NCBI GenBank assembly: GCA_006176705.1
Contig: QRFJ01000368.1
Coordinates: 362,501-426,500 of the forward strand
DNA length: 64,000 nucleotides
Direction of reading: 5' to 3'
DNA from: Cocos nucifera
Lineage: Eukaryota; Streptophyta; Magnoliopsida; Arecales; Arecaceae
Made by a program: the position numbers and the translations under genes. Each line of letters begins with the position of its first letter. The first letter of the stretch is position 1. This document shows, piece by piece, positions 22,909 to 34,913 of this stretch. The notes under the pieces are model-generated. The model did not search any database. It had not been told where the DNA came from and was given only the letters and a program-made list of their open reading frames with translations.

Positions 22909-23720
22909 CCATGGACTGTGGTTGGATGGACCGTCGAGTAGTCGATAGAAAGATTATTGCTAAATATAGGAAGGATGTAGAGTACTTCTACGATTTTACT
23001 TTTGGGAATGCGGCACTCTTACATCAAGGATGTGCTCGTTGCACTTGTAACAAATGTGGCAATAGAAAAATATTTGATAGAAAAATAATTACTATATATT
23101 TGTATAAGAGTAGATTTATGCCTAACTATAAGCATTGGTATTTGCATAGGAGATATGAAAGAAAGTTGCAAGGGTTAGAACCGAGCAAGACATGGACATA
23201 GATAGAATGGTGAACATGATTATGGATGCGGTTGGTTCTAAATTTAACTGAGATGTGGAGAATGATCCAAAAGCTGGCAGTAGTAATTTCTATCGTATGC
23301 TGAAAGATGCTGATGAACTACTATAATCGAGATGTGAAATACATACCATACTATCATCTGTATTAGAGTTGTTGAATTTGAAGGCTGAGTTTAATATGAT
23401 GGTCAATTGTTATGATATAATGGTAGCAATAATAAAGAAAATGCTACCAAAGAATGAGAAGCTTGTTGAGAGCTTCTTTGCTTTGAAGAAAATAGTGAAA
23501 GAGTTGGGCATGGTATCTGAGAAAATTGATGCATGCCATAATGGTTGCATGCTTTTCTATAAAGAGGACCAACAAAAGAGCTCATGCGGCATATGTGGTG
23601 CAAGCCAATTTAAACCAAGGCAAGAGGGTAGGAATCAGAAGGACATGCCATACAAGGTTCTTTAATACCTTCCTCTCACTCCTAGACTTTAGAGGCTCTA
23701 CTTATCCAAGAGTAGGCTAT
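22909..23720 (+). pseudogene. CACTA transposase N-terminal half, degenerate (outer element)
   Basis: ATG at 22,911 starts MDCGWMDRRV, the usual opening of plant En/Spm transposases. The transposase-associated domain follows (FYDFTFGNAALL, CNKCGNRKIF, YKSRFMPNYKHWYLH), to about 23,160. After a disrupted spacer, the middle region at 23,369-23,665 has MMVNCYDIMVAIIKKMLP, KELGMVSEKIDACHNGC and CGICGASQFKP (Cys pair), then PYKVL and a stop, with PLTPRL in another frame just after. The DDE core that should follow is absent. At 24,112 the copia element interrupts. The hairpin arms in the inner element derive from the same N-terminal domain. Confidence 0.8.
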
Positions 23721-24111
23721 ACTACTCATAATTAAGATCTTTGTGGACTATATTCCAAATCCAAGAAGTACCATGGTCTTGCAATGCTACCATGCATCAA
23801 GTATTGTCGAACTTTTGTGAGGCTTCTTAAGCGATCCATCAATAAAGCCAATTTTATTATTTGCCAAGAGAGCAATCTTCATGGCATGCCTCCATAAAAG
23901 ATAATTGTCACCAAAAAGGACTTGAGAGACCAGGACCATGCTTGGTTATCCGAGTGATGGAGAAAGAATGGAGACATTACATCAGGACTTTGATCAAAAA
24001 TAACACAGAAGAAGCCATGACTGTTAGATGGAGAATAAAGGGCCAAAGAAAAAAATACTAAGAGGATGATAGGAGGATTGGAAAGAGGGGTTCATTGATC
24101 AAAAAAAAATC
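23721..24111 (+). other. Unassigned stretch before the copia element
   Basis: One 66-codon frame (23,861-24,061) without a motif I recognise. It may be the eroded continuation of the CACTA transposase region or an older insertion. It ends in an A-run at the copia 5' LTR. Confidence 0.3.
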
Positions 24112-25460
24112 TGTTAGATATATGTACCCTAGAAGCCAGAATTGGCTGACACTTGTAATACACTTCTAGGGGCAAAATTATAATTTTGACTATAATCAAT
24201 AAAATGGATTATTTTCTATCACATATATGTATTTAGTGTCTATGATACATCCTTTGAGATAATGATAATGATAATTCATATTTTCAAGAGTTGAAAATTT
24301 AAGACAAAAATAATCATTATTAACTCATAAAATGCTCCCGACCATAGGATCATCACGAGGATGGTGATTGATCCGGAAGGTTGGTGTACAATCGCTTCTC
24401 TTTAGTAGATGAGTCTTGAGTCTACGGTGTGGAGACACCAGAAGCGAGAGTATAGGTACTCATTAGAGAATGAGGGCACTGAGCGTGACCACCTCGAGTA
24501 GTCATTAGGAAGTCTACCTTCTCGTCAATGACTGACTCGATGCTGCAGTGGTGTGTCTGGTTCTTTGACCTGAGGTGCATCGATAGTTCACCTTGAGGGT
24601 GTTATAGTTTGACTACACCATAACTCGATCTCCTAGCCATTCGGAATCCTGAGGTGTATGTTGGCTATAGCATGTTCATTGTAGGAACTGGATTGCATCA
24701 AGATGGAATCTATCTACCTCGGTGGTAGAGGAGCAGCCCTATGATGATCATGAGAATCAAGTCCAAAAGCCCATGGCCATGGCAGAGTGAAATAATAGAA
24801 AGAGTTTCTATTTAGGTTTTCACATCGGACTTGAATCGAATGATTACATCATATGATAGAAACTAGGGTTTGACGAGTTCACCTTAACCCTAATCTGATC
24901 GGGGCTCAAGATAGAAGAACTTAATCACACAGGTAGCTGCACCAAGAGGTTCGCATTCAGCTCTGATGGGTTGCCACCATATACTGCTACTAGGTGTCAC
25001 TGGTGGATTCACTGATGGATTTTGAGAGCAATTAGAATGATTTAGATGATCGATCATTCTAGCTGTTCGAATCAGAAGAGTTCTGATCCATCGAAAGGAG
25101 TTTCGATGATGTCGATGATAGAGATCATGACATATCCCATTACCATACAGAACTGAACCTAACTGGGATCACACAAACAAGGGATTTGAATCTGGTGATC
25201 ATCAATTGAACTGATCCTAGTTCAATTGATCTGAATGAGATTCAATTAGGTTCAAGGAAATCGTGCTAGCACTCGATTGAACCTAACGTTCTTCTTTTAC
25301 TATCATAAATAAGTTGTCCTGACTGAGCCAAAGGAGTTTGTGCTCAATCAGAGGCCTTCACTTGGTCTGACTGGAGGCTTGTCCAAGGTCAGAAAAGGGT
25401 TGTCTTATTTTGTAAGACATAATACCTGCCATTTTTGGTCACCTGCCATTTCTTCGTTCC

Positions 25461-25525
25461 TTTGACTTTGGTCAAAAGTCTGACCTTTGACTGGTCAAAT
25501 GTTGACCATTGATACTTTGACTTTC
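25461..25525. promoter_or_regulatory. W-box cluster in copia 5' LTR
   Basis: Six TTGAC[C/T] cores in about 60 bp (four on plus, two on minus: TTTGACTTTGGTCAAA, TTTGACTGGTCAAAT, GTTGACC, TTTGACTTT). This is the binding word of WRKY factors, which drive stress-induced expression of several plant copia elements. The homologous cluster in the 3' LTR is at 33,621-33,690. Confidence 0.6.
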
Positions 25526-25831
25526 TGTCCACATGTCATGCACCTATTGGAGAGCTGGTGGGGGCCTTGTCCCCCTGCCAGAACCTGGCAAGGAAGGAGG
25601 GCGCACGCCACCATGTGCCCAAGCAGGAGGCGCCCAGGAGTCCCTGTTGGATAGGACTCCATCTCCTTTTTGGATTCCAATTAGAGTTCTCCTAAGAACC
25701 AAGTTTGACTGGTCTTAGGCACCATCTAAGGAGGAATCCAAGGGACTCTATTCCCACCAATCAGATTTAGATCTGATTTCACAAAGAGTTGTGATTGGTT
25801 GGGAAGAAGAGGAGTTGGATCACGCATAGTC

Positions 25832-25839
25832 TATAAATA
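25832..25839 (+). promoter_or_regulatory. TATA box of the copia LTR
   Basis: TATAAATA in the context GTCTATAAATAAGACC, conserved in the 3' LTR at 33,996-34,003. It lies downstream of the W-box cluster, as expected for a U3 promoter. Confidence 0.65.
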
Positions 25840-26419
25840 AGACCCTGCGCCCAACTCAAGAATGATTGAGAATAATTCTCCATGCCCCAAGGCTGCCTCT
25901 CTCTTCCTCCTCCATGCACTAAGTTCATCTTCTCCCTCTCCTCTCCATGTCCAAAAAGTTTTGGGATCTTCAGTTGGTGCAATCTAGATCGAGAGAAAGG
26001 CGACAGAAAGCTAGAAGGCTGCGCTGCTGCAAAGGACAACTGCTGATCTTCAAAAGAGTTTTGAAGATCCTCCAGATCAGATCCAGATCTAATTTTTGGA
26101 GATGTGATAGAGAAGAAGAGGATCTTCTAGATCCAGTCCTGAGTGGATACCGATAGAGGCCAGGCACTTGCGTGGCTAGATCCAGAACCTTCCGCTGCTT
26201 ACAGGATCATCAACGGGTAATAGGATTACCCTACATCAAGGTAAATTAAATTTGATTTAATTTATCTAAATTTTATTTTAATTATTAAAATAATAAGAAT
26301 TAGATCTAAAATATTTTAGATCTGATTTAGATCAAAGAAAAAAAATTTTTGAAATATATCTCTTGATCTGATCAGATCTGAACGAACCTGGATCCGAAAA
26401 ATCAGGATTTTCCTTCAAC

Positions 26420-26432
26420 TGGTATCAGAGCC
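26420..26432 (+). promoter_or_regulatory. Primer-binding site, tRNA-iMet
   Basis: TGGTATCAGAGCC, complementary to the 3' end of plant initiator methionine tRNA, two bases after the 5' LTR. This is the classic copia PBS and fixes the orientation and the LTR end. Confidence 0.95.
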
Positions 26433-28303
26433 AAGGTTCTAAAAGTATTTAGATCTAATTTTAAATTTATTTTAATTAAAAAATAAGTGATTTTAGATGT
26501 CACATGAGATGTGATCAGATCTGAAATCAAAAAAATTAAAATTAAATGATTTGGATCTAAGATTAGAAAATATGCATGACTAGTTCTAAAATAGAATAGT
26601 TCTATAGAATAGTCTTGCATGTTTTTAATTTAATTCTGATTAAATCATATTTTAGATCTATTTATTTACTATTTTTTGATATTATAATTATTATAATAAT
26701 ATCTAAAAAATAGCAAATAAAAATTATTTAATTTTAAACATCATATGAGATATGATTGATGCATGTCTAGACTAGTTGTAGAATAGTTCTACATAAGTTG
26801 TCTAGATTAGAAGTTTATTTTGATTAAGATCAATTTAAATCTAATTTTTTAGATTATTATGAGATAATTTAGATCTAAAAATATGCATGATTCGATACAT
26901 GAGATGTATGCAAAATATGCCATGATTAGATCTAATTTGTATATGAGATATATGATATAGATCTAAAACTATTTTGTAGTATTACATGTTCCTGATTAAG
27001 GCATTCCTCTTGGCCGTCCGGTCATAAGAACGAAGAAGGGTTTAAAGGCCCTCTCTTTCCCATTCGATGGGGTGTTCTTATGATGTGTAGGGGTGCTGCA
27101 CATGTTCGTCCTTAATCAGAAATCCAAAACTTACTTTCTGCAAAACCCTAGATCCTGAAACCCTAGGATTTATTGTGCATATTTTATTTATGAACCCTAC
27201 CCTACTTAATTAAAAATTAAGATTATGGAATATTAATTAGGTCTAAAATTGAGAATTTTAGATCTAAGACATATTCATAATACTGGGTTCGGGCTTGGGT
27301 AGCTCAATTAGGTCTAAGCGGTTGATCAAACCGAATCAAGAGTTGGTTAGATGGGATCAACAATGCTTAAATTGACCAGCCTAATAGGATTAAGTCTGGG
27401 TCAAGATCGAGTCACGATCAAGCAAGACCTAATTAGGCTCAGAGGTTAGAGTCTGGATTGTAGGCTAACCCAATTGGTTCTGGCTCAAATAATTTGGTGT
27501 CTAAGGTAAGTTTGGCACATACGACCGACTGGATTTTTAATTGGAAGCTACTCGACCTGAATGCATTCTTGTACGAGTTAATGGCATATTCCTTCCACCG
27601 GATCTCACTTACCTGGCCATATCTGTTGACACAGTTCTGATCTGAGGTGGTCAATAATCCGAGCTAACCCATGCCACTAGGTTAGTCATAATTGTTATGA
27701 CTATGACAAGTCTAGTTTAATGAGACCTGAATCAATTCTCCCTAAGAAAAGATTAAGTCTGAGGTCTTCCACCATTGTAGATGTGCGGGCCCTTCCCGGG
27801 GTTGATTGTTCTCGGACTGGATACAGTGGCTCAGTTGCACCGGAAAGATGCAACCATGTCTATTAGGCATTGGATGCTATGGGCTGGAGGATGAGTTGGG
27901 CTCAATATTTTGGATACGGTGAGAGACTCAATTAGGAAATCCAGTCTATGCAAATGGTGGGTCTGACTTAACTAAGGAGTGGATCAATATTCTGGATACG
28001 GTGAGATTCATGAATTAGAGACCAAGTTTGGGTGCACCATGATTAGAGAATCATTGAACAAGAGTTGTTCACTCATTGGCTAACCCATCACCAATAACTG
28101 TTAGGTGAGGTGATGAGTCAGTTGGTGAGACCGCACCACCCACTAGAAATCATTAATCATGGAGATTTTTGCATCTCTACAGAGGGAGTGTAGGGATCCG
28201 AGAAAATAGTGGGAGCTAATTTGTTTAAAAATAAAATTTCTAAATAAATTGGTCAAGTCATAATTACAGTATCTAACTAGAATCTTTGACTCTCTACAGA
28301 AAA
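26433..28303 (+). other. Long untranslated leader of the copia element
   Basis: About 1.9 kb between PBS and gag ATG with no coding signal. Short frames here lack motifs. The length is large for a copia leader. Within it CTTGGCCGTCCGGTCATAAG (27,008) and a TGGATACGGTGAGA direct repeat (27,911 and 27,983) stand out. Confidence 0.6.
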
Positions 28304-29162
28304 ATGTCTGCGTCCAACCCATTGGCACGTATCCTGGACACACATAGACTGACTGGACCCAATTATAAAGATTGGCTCAGGAACTACAAAATTATTTTGG
28401 GTTCCGAGAAGTTAACCCATGTATTGGACCAGGACCCTCCCACCTTACCAGCCCGTCCATCCACTGAATTGAACAGAGAGCATCTCTGGAAAAAATGGAT
28501 AGACGAAGATAATAAGGCCAGATATTACATGTTGGGCTCGATGTCTGATGAGCTCCAGCGCCAACATGAAGATATCGGGACTGCTCGCCAAATGTTGGCT
28601 CACCTGCAGGAGATGTTTGGTGAACAGAGTCGCGCAGCCAAAGTATCAAGTCACGAAATGACTTTTTAAGGCTAAGATGCGTGATGGGCAGTCAGTCCAA
28701 GATCACTGTCTGACATGATGATCAAGGACATGGAAGAGCTTGAGAAGCTCGGTGTGAAGTTAGACTTGGATCTGCAGAATGATATTATTCTGCAATCCTT
28801 GACTGATGCATATGGGCAATTCATCATGAATTACCACATGCATAAACTTCAAAATTCCTTGGCCGAATTAATGAATATGCTGGTTCACCGCTGAGCTTTC
28901 TATGAAAGGTTCTAAAGGCTCAGTTCTTGCTATGGAACGGACTTCTTCCAAAAGAAAGTCTTATGGAAAGAAAAAGAAGTCTGTGAAAAAGCAAGAAGGT
29001 GGAAGGAGCAAAGAAGAAGAAGGCAGAGCCGAAGAAAAGGCCGATGTCAAAGGAAAGTATGTTTCCATTGCAACAGCGACGGCCATTGGAAGCGGAACTG
29101 CCCTACTTACCTGGCCACCCTGAAGAACAAGAAGGAAGGTCCTTCTGGAGGTATGCTCGTTA
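28304..29162 (+). pseudogene. copia gag, frameshifted
   Basis: The nucleocapsid/capsid protein packages element RNA in virus-like particles in the cytoplasm. The ATG at 28,304 (MSASNPLARILDTHRLTG) opens a copia gag (DUF4219/UBN2-type, with NYKDWLRNYKIILGS). The frame ends at 28,669 because of a frameshift. Homology continues in another frame with KAKMRDGQSVQDHC and the region up to 28,890. A Lys-rich linker (28,902-29,050) precedes a CCHC zinc knuckle at 29,060-29,101 (CFHC, H, C spacing CX2CX4HX4C) in yet another frame. So all domains are present but no single reading frame joins them. This copy cannot make Gag. Confidence 0.88.
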
Positions 29163-32100
29163 TTGAGTCTAACCTTACGGATTTCTTCTGCATCCAGTTG
29201 GGTGCTTGACTCTGGTTCTAGTGCTCATCTGTGCACTTCCATGCAGGGTCTTGAGGATAGCAGGAGGCTGAGGGATGGAGACATGATCCTACGCATCGGT
29301 AATGGAGCAAGAGTTGCTGCAGTAGCCGTGGGAACATACCCTCTTCGATTACCATCTGGTTTAGACTTAGTTTTGAAAGACTGTTATTATGTGCCTGCAG
29401 CTAGCAGGAATTTGATTTCTGTTTCATGCTTAGCACTAGAAGGCTATGTGATTACCTTCTTTAAGGACCATTGTAACATTCTTTATGAAAGAAATAAAAT
29501 TGCAAATGGTTTTCCTTATTAATGGTCTTTATCAGCTACATATTGATGTACCTGTTCTAACTATCGAGCAAAACGTGAATGCCAAACGACCTAGGGATAG
29601 TCCAAACGATAGATATCTATGGCACCTGAGATTAGGTCATATAGCAGAAGATAGGATCAACAAATTGGAGAAAAATGGGCTATTGAGTCCATTGACTTTC
29701 CGAGTCATATCCAACTTGTGAATCTTGTCTTCAAGGCAAAATGACTAAACTCCCTTTTGTTGGACATGGGGAGAGGGCCACAGATCTCCTTGCCCTAGTA
29801 CATACTGATGTGTGCGGCCCATTTGATGTGCCGGCTAGAGGCAATTTTGTCTACTTCATTACCTTTACCGATGATCTGTCTAGGTATGGGTATGTGTATC
29901 TTATGAGACACAAGTCTGAAGCTTTTGAAAAGTTCAAAGAATTCAGACATGAAGTAGAAAAATAAACTGAAAAACCCATTAAGGTTCTTCGATCAGATCG
30001 AGGAGGTGAATACCTTAGCCGGAATTCCTAGACTATCTCAAAGAAAAATGGCATAGTCTCTCAATGGACTCCACCAGGAACACCTCAACTCAACGGGGTT
30101 TCAGAATGGAGAAATCAGAAATCGGACTCTATTGGATATGGTTCCGATCCATGATGAGCTTCACAGACCTTCCCTGATTTTCTTTGGGACACTCATTGTT
30201 AACTTCAATTTATCTACTGAATAGGGTTCCCTCTAAAACCGTTCCTACCACACCGTATGAGATATGGCACGGTAAGAAACCAAGTCTGAGTCATCTCAGA
30301 ATTTGGGGTTGTCCGGCTCATGTCAAAAGACAACAAGCGGACAAGTTAGAGTTTAGGTCCTTTCAGAGCTCGATTCATAGGATATCCTAAAGAGTCATTA
30401 GGATACTATTTCTACATTCCAGAAGACCACAATGTGATTGTGAGTCGACATGCCATCTTTCTTGAAAAATAGTTTATTCAAGATAGCGGCATTGGAAAGC
30501 AGATTAAGCTTGATGAGAAAGTCTCACAAGTACAACGAGCTAAGGACCAATTGGAACCAAATCAGGTTGAGCCAATAAGAACACTACCTCCTCCACCTCG
30601 TAGATCGGAAAGAGTTTTCCATCCCCCTGAAAGATACTTAGGTATTATTTCAGAGGAAGTAGAGAAAATGTTCCTCGTAGGTAATGGTGCTCATGGTGAT
30701 GATCCCAAAACCTACAACGAGGCGATATCAGATATCGACTCCGAGAAATGGCTAGAGGCAATGCAGTCAGAAATTGACTCGATGCACTCAAACCAAGTCT
30801 GGACCTTGGTAGATCCACCAGAAGGTATAGTACCTATTGGGTGTAAATGGATCTTCAAGAGAAAGATTGGTGCAGATGGGAATGTGGAGACATTCAAGGC
30901 TAGACTAGTGGCAAAAGGTTATAGTCAACGCGAAGGCATTGACTATCAGGATACCTTTTTCCCAGTGGCTATGCTAAAATCCATCCGCACATTGCTTGCC
31001 GTTGCAGCCTATTTCGATTATGAAATATGGCAAATGGACGTGAAAAATGGCATTCTTAAATGGATATCTTGAGGAAGATATCTATATGGAACAGCCGCTA
31101 GGTTTCACATCCAGTGATACTGATCACAAGGTTTGCAAGCTGCAAAGGTCCATATATGGACTTAAGCAAGCATCTCGGAGCTGGAACACTCATTTCAATG
31201 ATGTGATCAAAATAGTTTGGTTTCATCAAAAATGAAGAGGAACCATGTGTTCTTCAAAAAGGTCAGTGGGAGCGCTGTTGTCTTCCTCGTATTGTACGTG
31301 GATGACATCCTCCTTATTGGGAATGATATTCCCATGTTGACAACAGTCAAAATATGGTTGTCCAAGGAATTCTCCATGAAAGACCTAGGTGAAGCATCCT
31401 TTATTCTAGGAATTAAGGTCTATAGGGATAGACCGAATAGGATGCTAGGACTTTCACAGAAGATGTACATAGAGGAAAGTACTAAAGAGGTTTAGTATGG
31501 AAAACTCTAAGAGGGGATTAATACCCTTCAGACATGGTATTCATCTTTCCAAGAAGATGTGCCCTAGCACACCTGAGGAAATAGAATGCATGAGCAAGAT
31601 CCCTTATGCTTCTGCAATAGGGAGCCTCATGTATGCCATGCTATGTACACGACCTGATATAGCCCATGCTGTGAGTGTCACAAGCAGATATCAGTCAAAT
31701 CCAGGTGAAGAACACTGGACTTCTGTGAAATGTATCCTTAAGTACTTGAGAAGAACTAAGGATATGATGTTGGTCTTTGGTAATGGAGAACTCCAAGTCC
31801 AGGGATACACAGACTCGGATTTCATGTCCGATATAGATGATCGAAAGTCGACATCTGGGAGTCTGTTTGTGTGCAATGGTGGTGCTGTCAGCTGGAAGAG
31901 TTCCAAGCAAACGGTGATAGCAGATTCCACCATGGAAGCAGAATATATCGCTGCATCAGAGGCTGCGAAGGAAGCATTCTGGTACAAGAAGTTTGCTGCA
32001 GAAATTGGAGTAATGCCATCAGATGCCATTCCTCTATACTGCGACAACAATGGCGCCATAGCCCTTGCTAAGGAGCCGAGGTCTCACCAGAAATCCAAGC

Positions 32101-32276
32101 ACATTGAGCGGCGATACCACCTCATCCGCGATTACCTCGAGAAGGGTTACGTCGAGGTCAAGAGAGTCAACTCCACAGATAATGTGGCAGACCCACTTAC
32201 AAAGCCGTTGGGCCAGCAGAAGATCGAAGCCCACCTTGAGAAGATGGGACTTAGACTTGTAGCCAATTGGCTTTAG
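29163..32276 (+). pseudogene. copia pol (protease, integrase, reverse transcriptase, RNase H), broken
   Basis: Domain order is that of Ty1/copia, integrase before reverse transcriptase. Protease: WVLDSGSSAHLC at about 29,200. GAG-pre-integrase zinc motif: WHLRLGHIAEDRI at about 29,620. Integrase core: HTDVCGPF (first Asp) near 29,800 and SDRGGEYL near 29,994, after an in-frame stop at 29,963-29,965. Reverse transcriptase: 30,551-31,072 (EAMQSEIDSMHSNQVW, KARLVAKGYSQREGIDY), a 1-base frameshift near 31,045, then LNGYLEEDIYMEQPLGF, and YVDDILLIGND near 31,300. RNase H: 31,497-32,276 with YTDSDF, DDRKSTSG, ADSTMEAEY and CDNNGAIALA. At least six stops or frameshifts make it inactive. The RNase H part is the best preserved (259 codons open). 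Confidence 0.93.
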
Positions 32277-32279
32277 GAC

Positions 32280-32290
32280 AAGTGGGAGAT
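32280..32290 (+). promoter_or_regulatory. Polypurine tract
   Basis: AAGTGGGAGAT directly before the 3' LTR, four bases after the pol stop codon. It is the second-strand primer site for reverse transcription. Confidence 0.8.
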
Positions 32291-34575
32291 TGTTAGATAT
32301 ATGTGCCCTAGAAGCCAGAATTGGCTGACACTTGTAATACACTTCTAGGGGCAAAATTATAATTTTGACTATAATCAATAAAATGGGTTATTTTCTATCA
32401 CATATGTGTATTTAGTGTCTGTGATACATCCTTTGAGTTAATGGTAATGATAATTCATATTTTCAAGAGTTGAAAATTTAAGACATGAATAATCATTATT
32501 AACTCATAAAATGCTCCCGACCATAGGATCATCACGAGGATGGTGATTGATCCGGAAGGTTGGTGTACAATCGCTTCTCTTTAGTAGATGAGTCTTGAGT
32601 CTACGGTGTGGAGACACCGGAGCGAGAGTACAGTATAGGTACTCGTTAGAGAACGAGGGCACTGAGCGTGACCACCTCGAGTAGTCATTAGGGAAGTCTA
32701 CCTTCTCGTCAATGACTGACTCGATGCTGCAGTAGTGTGTCTGGTTCTTTGACCTGAGGTGCATCGGCAGTTCACCTTGAGGGTGTTATAGTTTGACTAC
32801 ACCATTACTCGGTCTCCTAGCCATATGGAACCCTGAGGTGTATGTTGGCTATAGCATGTTCATTGTAGGAACTGGATTGCATCAAGATGGAATCTATCTA
32901 CCTCGGTGGTAGAGGAGCAGCCCTATGATGATCATGAGAATCAAGTCCAGAAGCCCATGGCCATGGCAGAGTGAAATAATAGAAAGAGTTTCTATTTAGA
33001 TTTTCACATTCGGACTTGAATCGAATGATTACATCATATGACAGAGACTAGGGTTTGACGAGTTCACCTTAACCCTAATCTGATCGGGGCTCAAGATAGA
33101 AGAACTTAATCACACAGGTAGCTGCACCAAGAGGTTCGCATTCAGCTCTGATGGGGTGCCACCATATACTGCTAGGTGTCACTGGTGGATTTTGGGAGCA
33201 ATTAGAATGATTTAGATGATCGATCATTCTAGCTGTTCGAATCAGAAGAGTTCTGATCCATCGAAAGGAGTTTCGATGATGTCGATGATAGAGATCATGA
33301 CATATCCCATTACCATACAGAACTGAACCTAACTGGGTCACACAAACAAGGGTTTGAATCTGGTGATCATCAATTGAACTGATCTAGTTCAATTGATCTG
33401 AATGAGATTCAATTAGGTTCAAGAAAATCGTGCTAGCACTCGATTGAACCTAACGTTCTTCTTTTACTATCATAAATAAGTTGTCCTGACTGAGCCAAAG
33501 GAGTTTGTGCTCAATCAGAGGCCTTCATATGGTCTGACTGGAGGTTGTCCAAGTCAGAAAAGGTTGTCTTATTTTGTAAGACATTACCTGCCATTTTTGG
33601 TCACCTGCCATTTCTTGTTCTTTGACTTTGGTCAAAAGTCTACCTTTGACTGGTCAAATGTTGACCATTGACACTTTGACTTTTGACCACATGTCATGCA
33701 CCTATTGGAGAGCTGGTGGGGGCCTGTCCCCCTGCCAGAACCTGGCAAGGAGGAGGGCGCACGCCACCCTTGGCGTGTGCCCAAGTTGGAGGCGCCTAGG
33801 AGTCCTTGTTGGACAAGGACTCCATCTCCTTTTTGGATTCCAATTAGAGTTCTCCTAAGAACCAACTTTGACTGGTCTTAGGCACCCTCTAAGGAGGAAT
33901 CCAGGGGACTCTATTCCCACCAATCAGATTTAGATCTGATTTCACAAAGGGTTGTGATTGGTTGGGAAGAAGAGGAGTTGGATCACGCAATAGTCTATAA
34001 ATAAGACCCTGCGCCCAACTCAAAGATGCGAGAATCAATTCCCATGCCCCAAGGCTGCCTCTCCCCTCCTTCCTCCATGCCAAAGTCACTCTTCTCCCTC
34101 TCCTCTCCACGTCCAAAAGGAGTTTTGGATCTTGGTTGGTGCGAATCAGATCAAGAGAAAGGCGATCAGAAAGCTAGAAGGCTGCGCTGCTGCAAAGGAC
34201 GACTGCTGATCTTCAAAAGAGTTTTGAAGATCCTCCAGATCAGATCCAGATCTAATTTTTGGAGACATGATAGAGAAGAAGAGGATCTTCAGATCCAGCC
34301 TAAGTAGATACCGGTAGAGGCCAGGCACTTGCGTGGCTAGATCCAGAACCTTCCGCTGCTTATAGGATCATCAACGTGTAATAGTATTACCCTACATCAA
34401 GATAAATTAAATTTGATTTAATTTATTTAAATTTTATTTTAATTATTAAAATAATAAGAATCAGATTTGAAATATCTCAGATCTAATTCGGATCAAAAAA
34501 AAAAAATTTGAAATATATCTCTTGATCCGATCAGATCTGAACGAACCTGATCTAGAAAATCAGGATTTTCCTTCA
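32291..34575 (+). mobile_element. 3' LTR of Ty1/copia element
   Basis: It begins TGTTAGATATATGTGCCC and ends TTTTCCTTCA, and is collinear with the 5' LTR. It carries the same W-box cluster (33,621-33,690) and TATAAATA (33,996-34,003). Flanking 5-mers (AAATC before the 5' LTR, ACTAA after this one) do not match, so no target duplication is visible. Confidence 0.92.
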
Positions 34576-34849
34576 ACTAAACCCACTTTGATACTATGAA
34601 AAGTTTGTATTGGAAATGATATTTAAATTGCTTTTCATGTTTATGAAACTAGTTTGCTTTATATACAAGTTGAGCCACTTGACTTTAAGGATCATATATG
34701 GTAAAATACAATAATAAAATCTTATGATCATAAGAAAGATTCTAGAGACCTGATATAATATAATACAATATCAAAATCCTATTATTTGATATATATACTA
34801 AATGTGAATATGACAATCAAATCCCATGATTATTGGAGGTTGATATGGG
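34576..34849. other. Unassigned AT-rich stretch
   Basis: Between the copia 3' LTR and the first copy of the peroxidase exon 4 segment. I see no coding homology. Peroxidase exon 3 is expected in this interval but is not recognisable. Confidence 0.3.
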
Positions 34850-34913
34850 TTGATATACCAAGATTCGGCATACAATATGTAGTAGCTATGATATCTAAGA
34901 TTCCATAATGGAC
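34850..34913 (+). pseudogene. Peroxidase pseudogene exon 4 segment, first copy
   Basis: About 64 bp (from GTTGATATACCAAGATTC to CCATAATGGAC) matching 36,711-36,776 at roughly 85% by eye. The right-hand copy is continuous with exon 4 of the peroxidase pseudogene, so this is a duplicated piece of it on the other side of the LTR insertion. Confidence 0.55.

Larger units (their letters stand above)
24112..26417 (+). mobile_element. 5' LTR of Ty1/copia element
   Basis: It begins TGTTAGATATATGTACCC and ends TTTTCCTTCA just before the primer-binding site, 2,306 bp. It pairs with the 3' LTR (32,291-34,575, 2,285 bp). The two are close but carry substitutions and indels; for example, about 20 bp around 25,005-25,025 is missing from the 3' copy. 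Promoter elements: a cluster of six TTGACY W-box cores at 25,461-25,525 and a TATA box TATAAATA at 25,832. These are about 310 bp apart, which suggests the U3/R boundary lies near 25,860. Confidence 0.92.

Noticed and set aside
31691..32378. Minus-strand frames up to 122 codons over the copia RNase H region
   Set aside because: Shadows of the pol frame on the plus strand.
32504..34328. Several 60-93 codon frames in the copia 3' LTR (and the same in the 5' LTR)
   Set aside because: LTR sequence with no protein motif; frames differ between the two LTRs because of indels.
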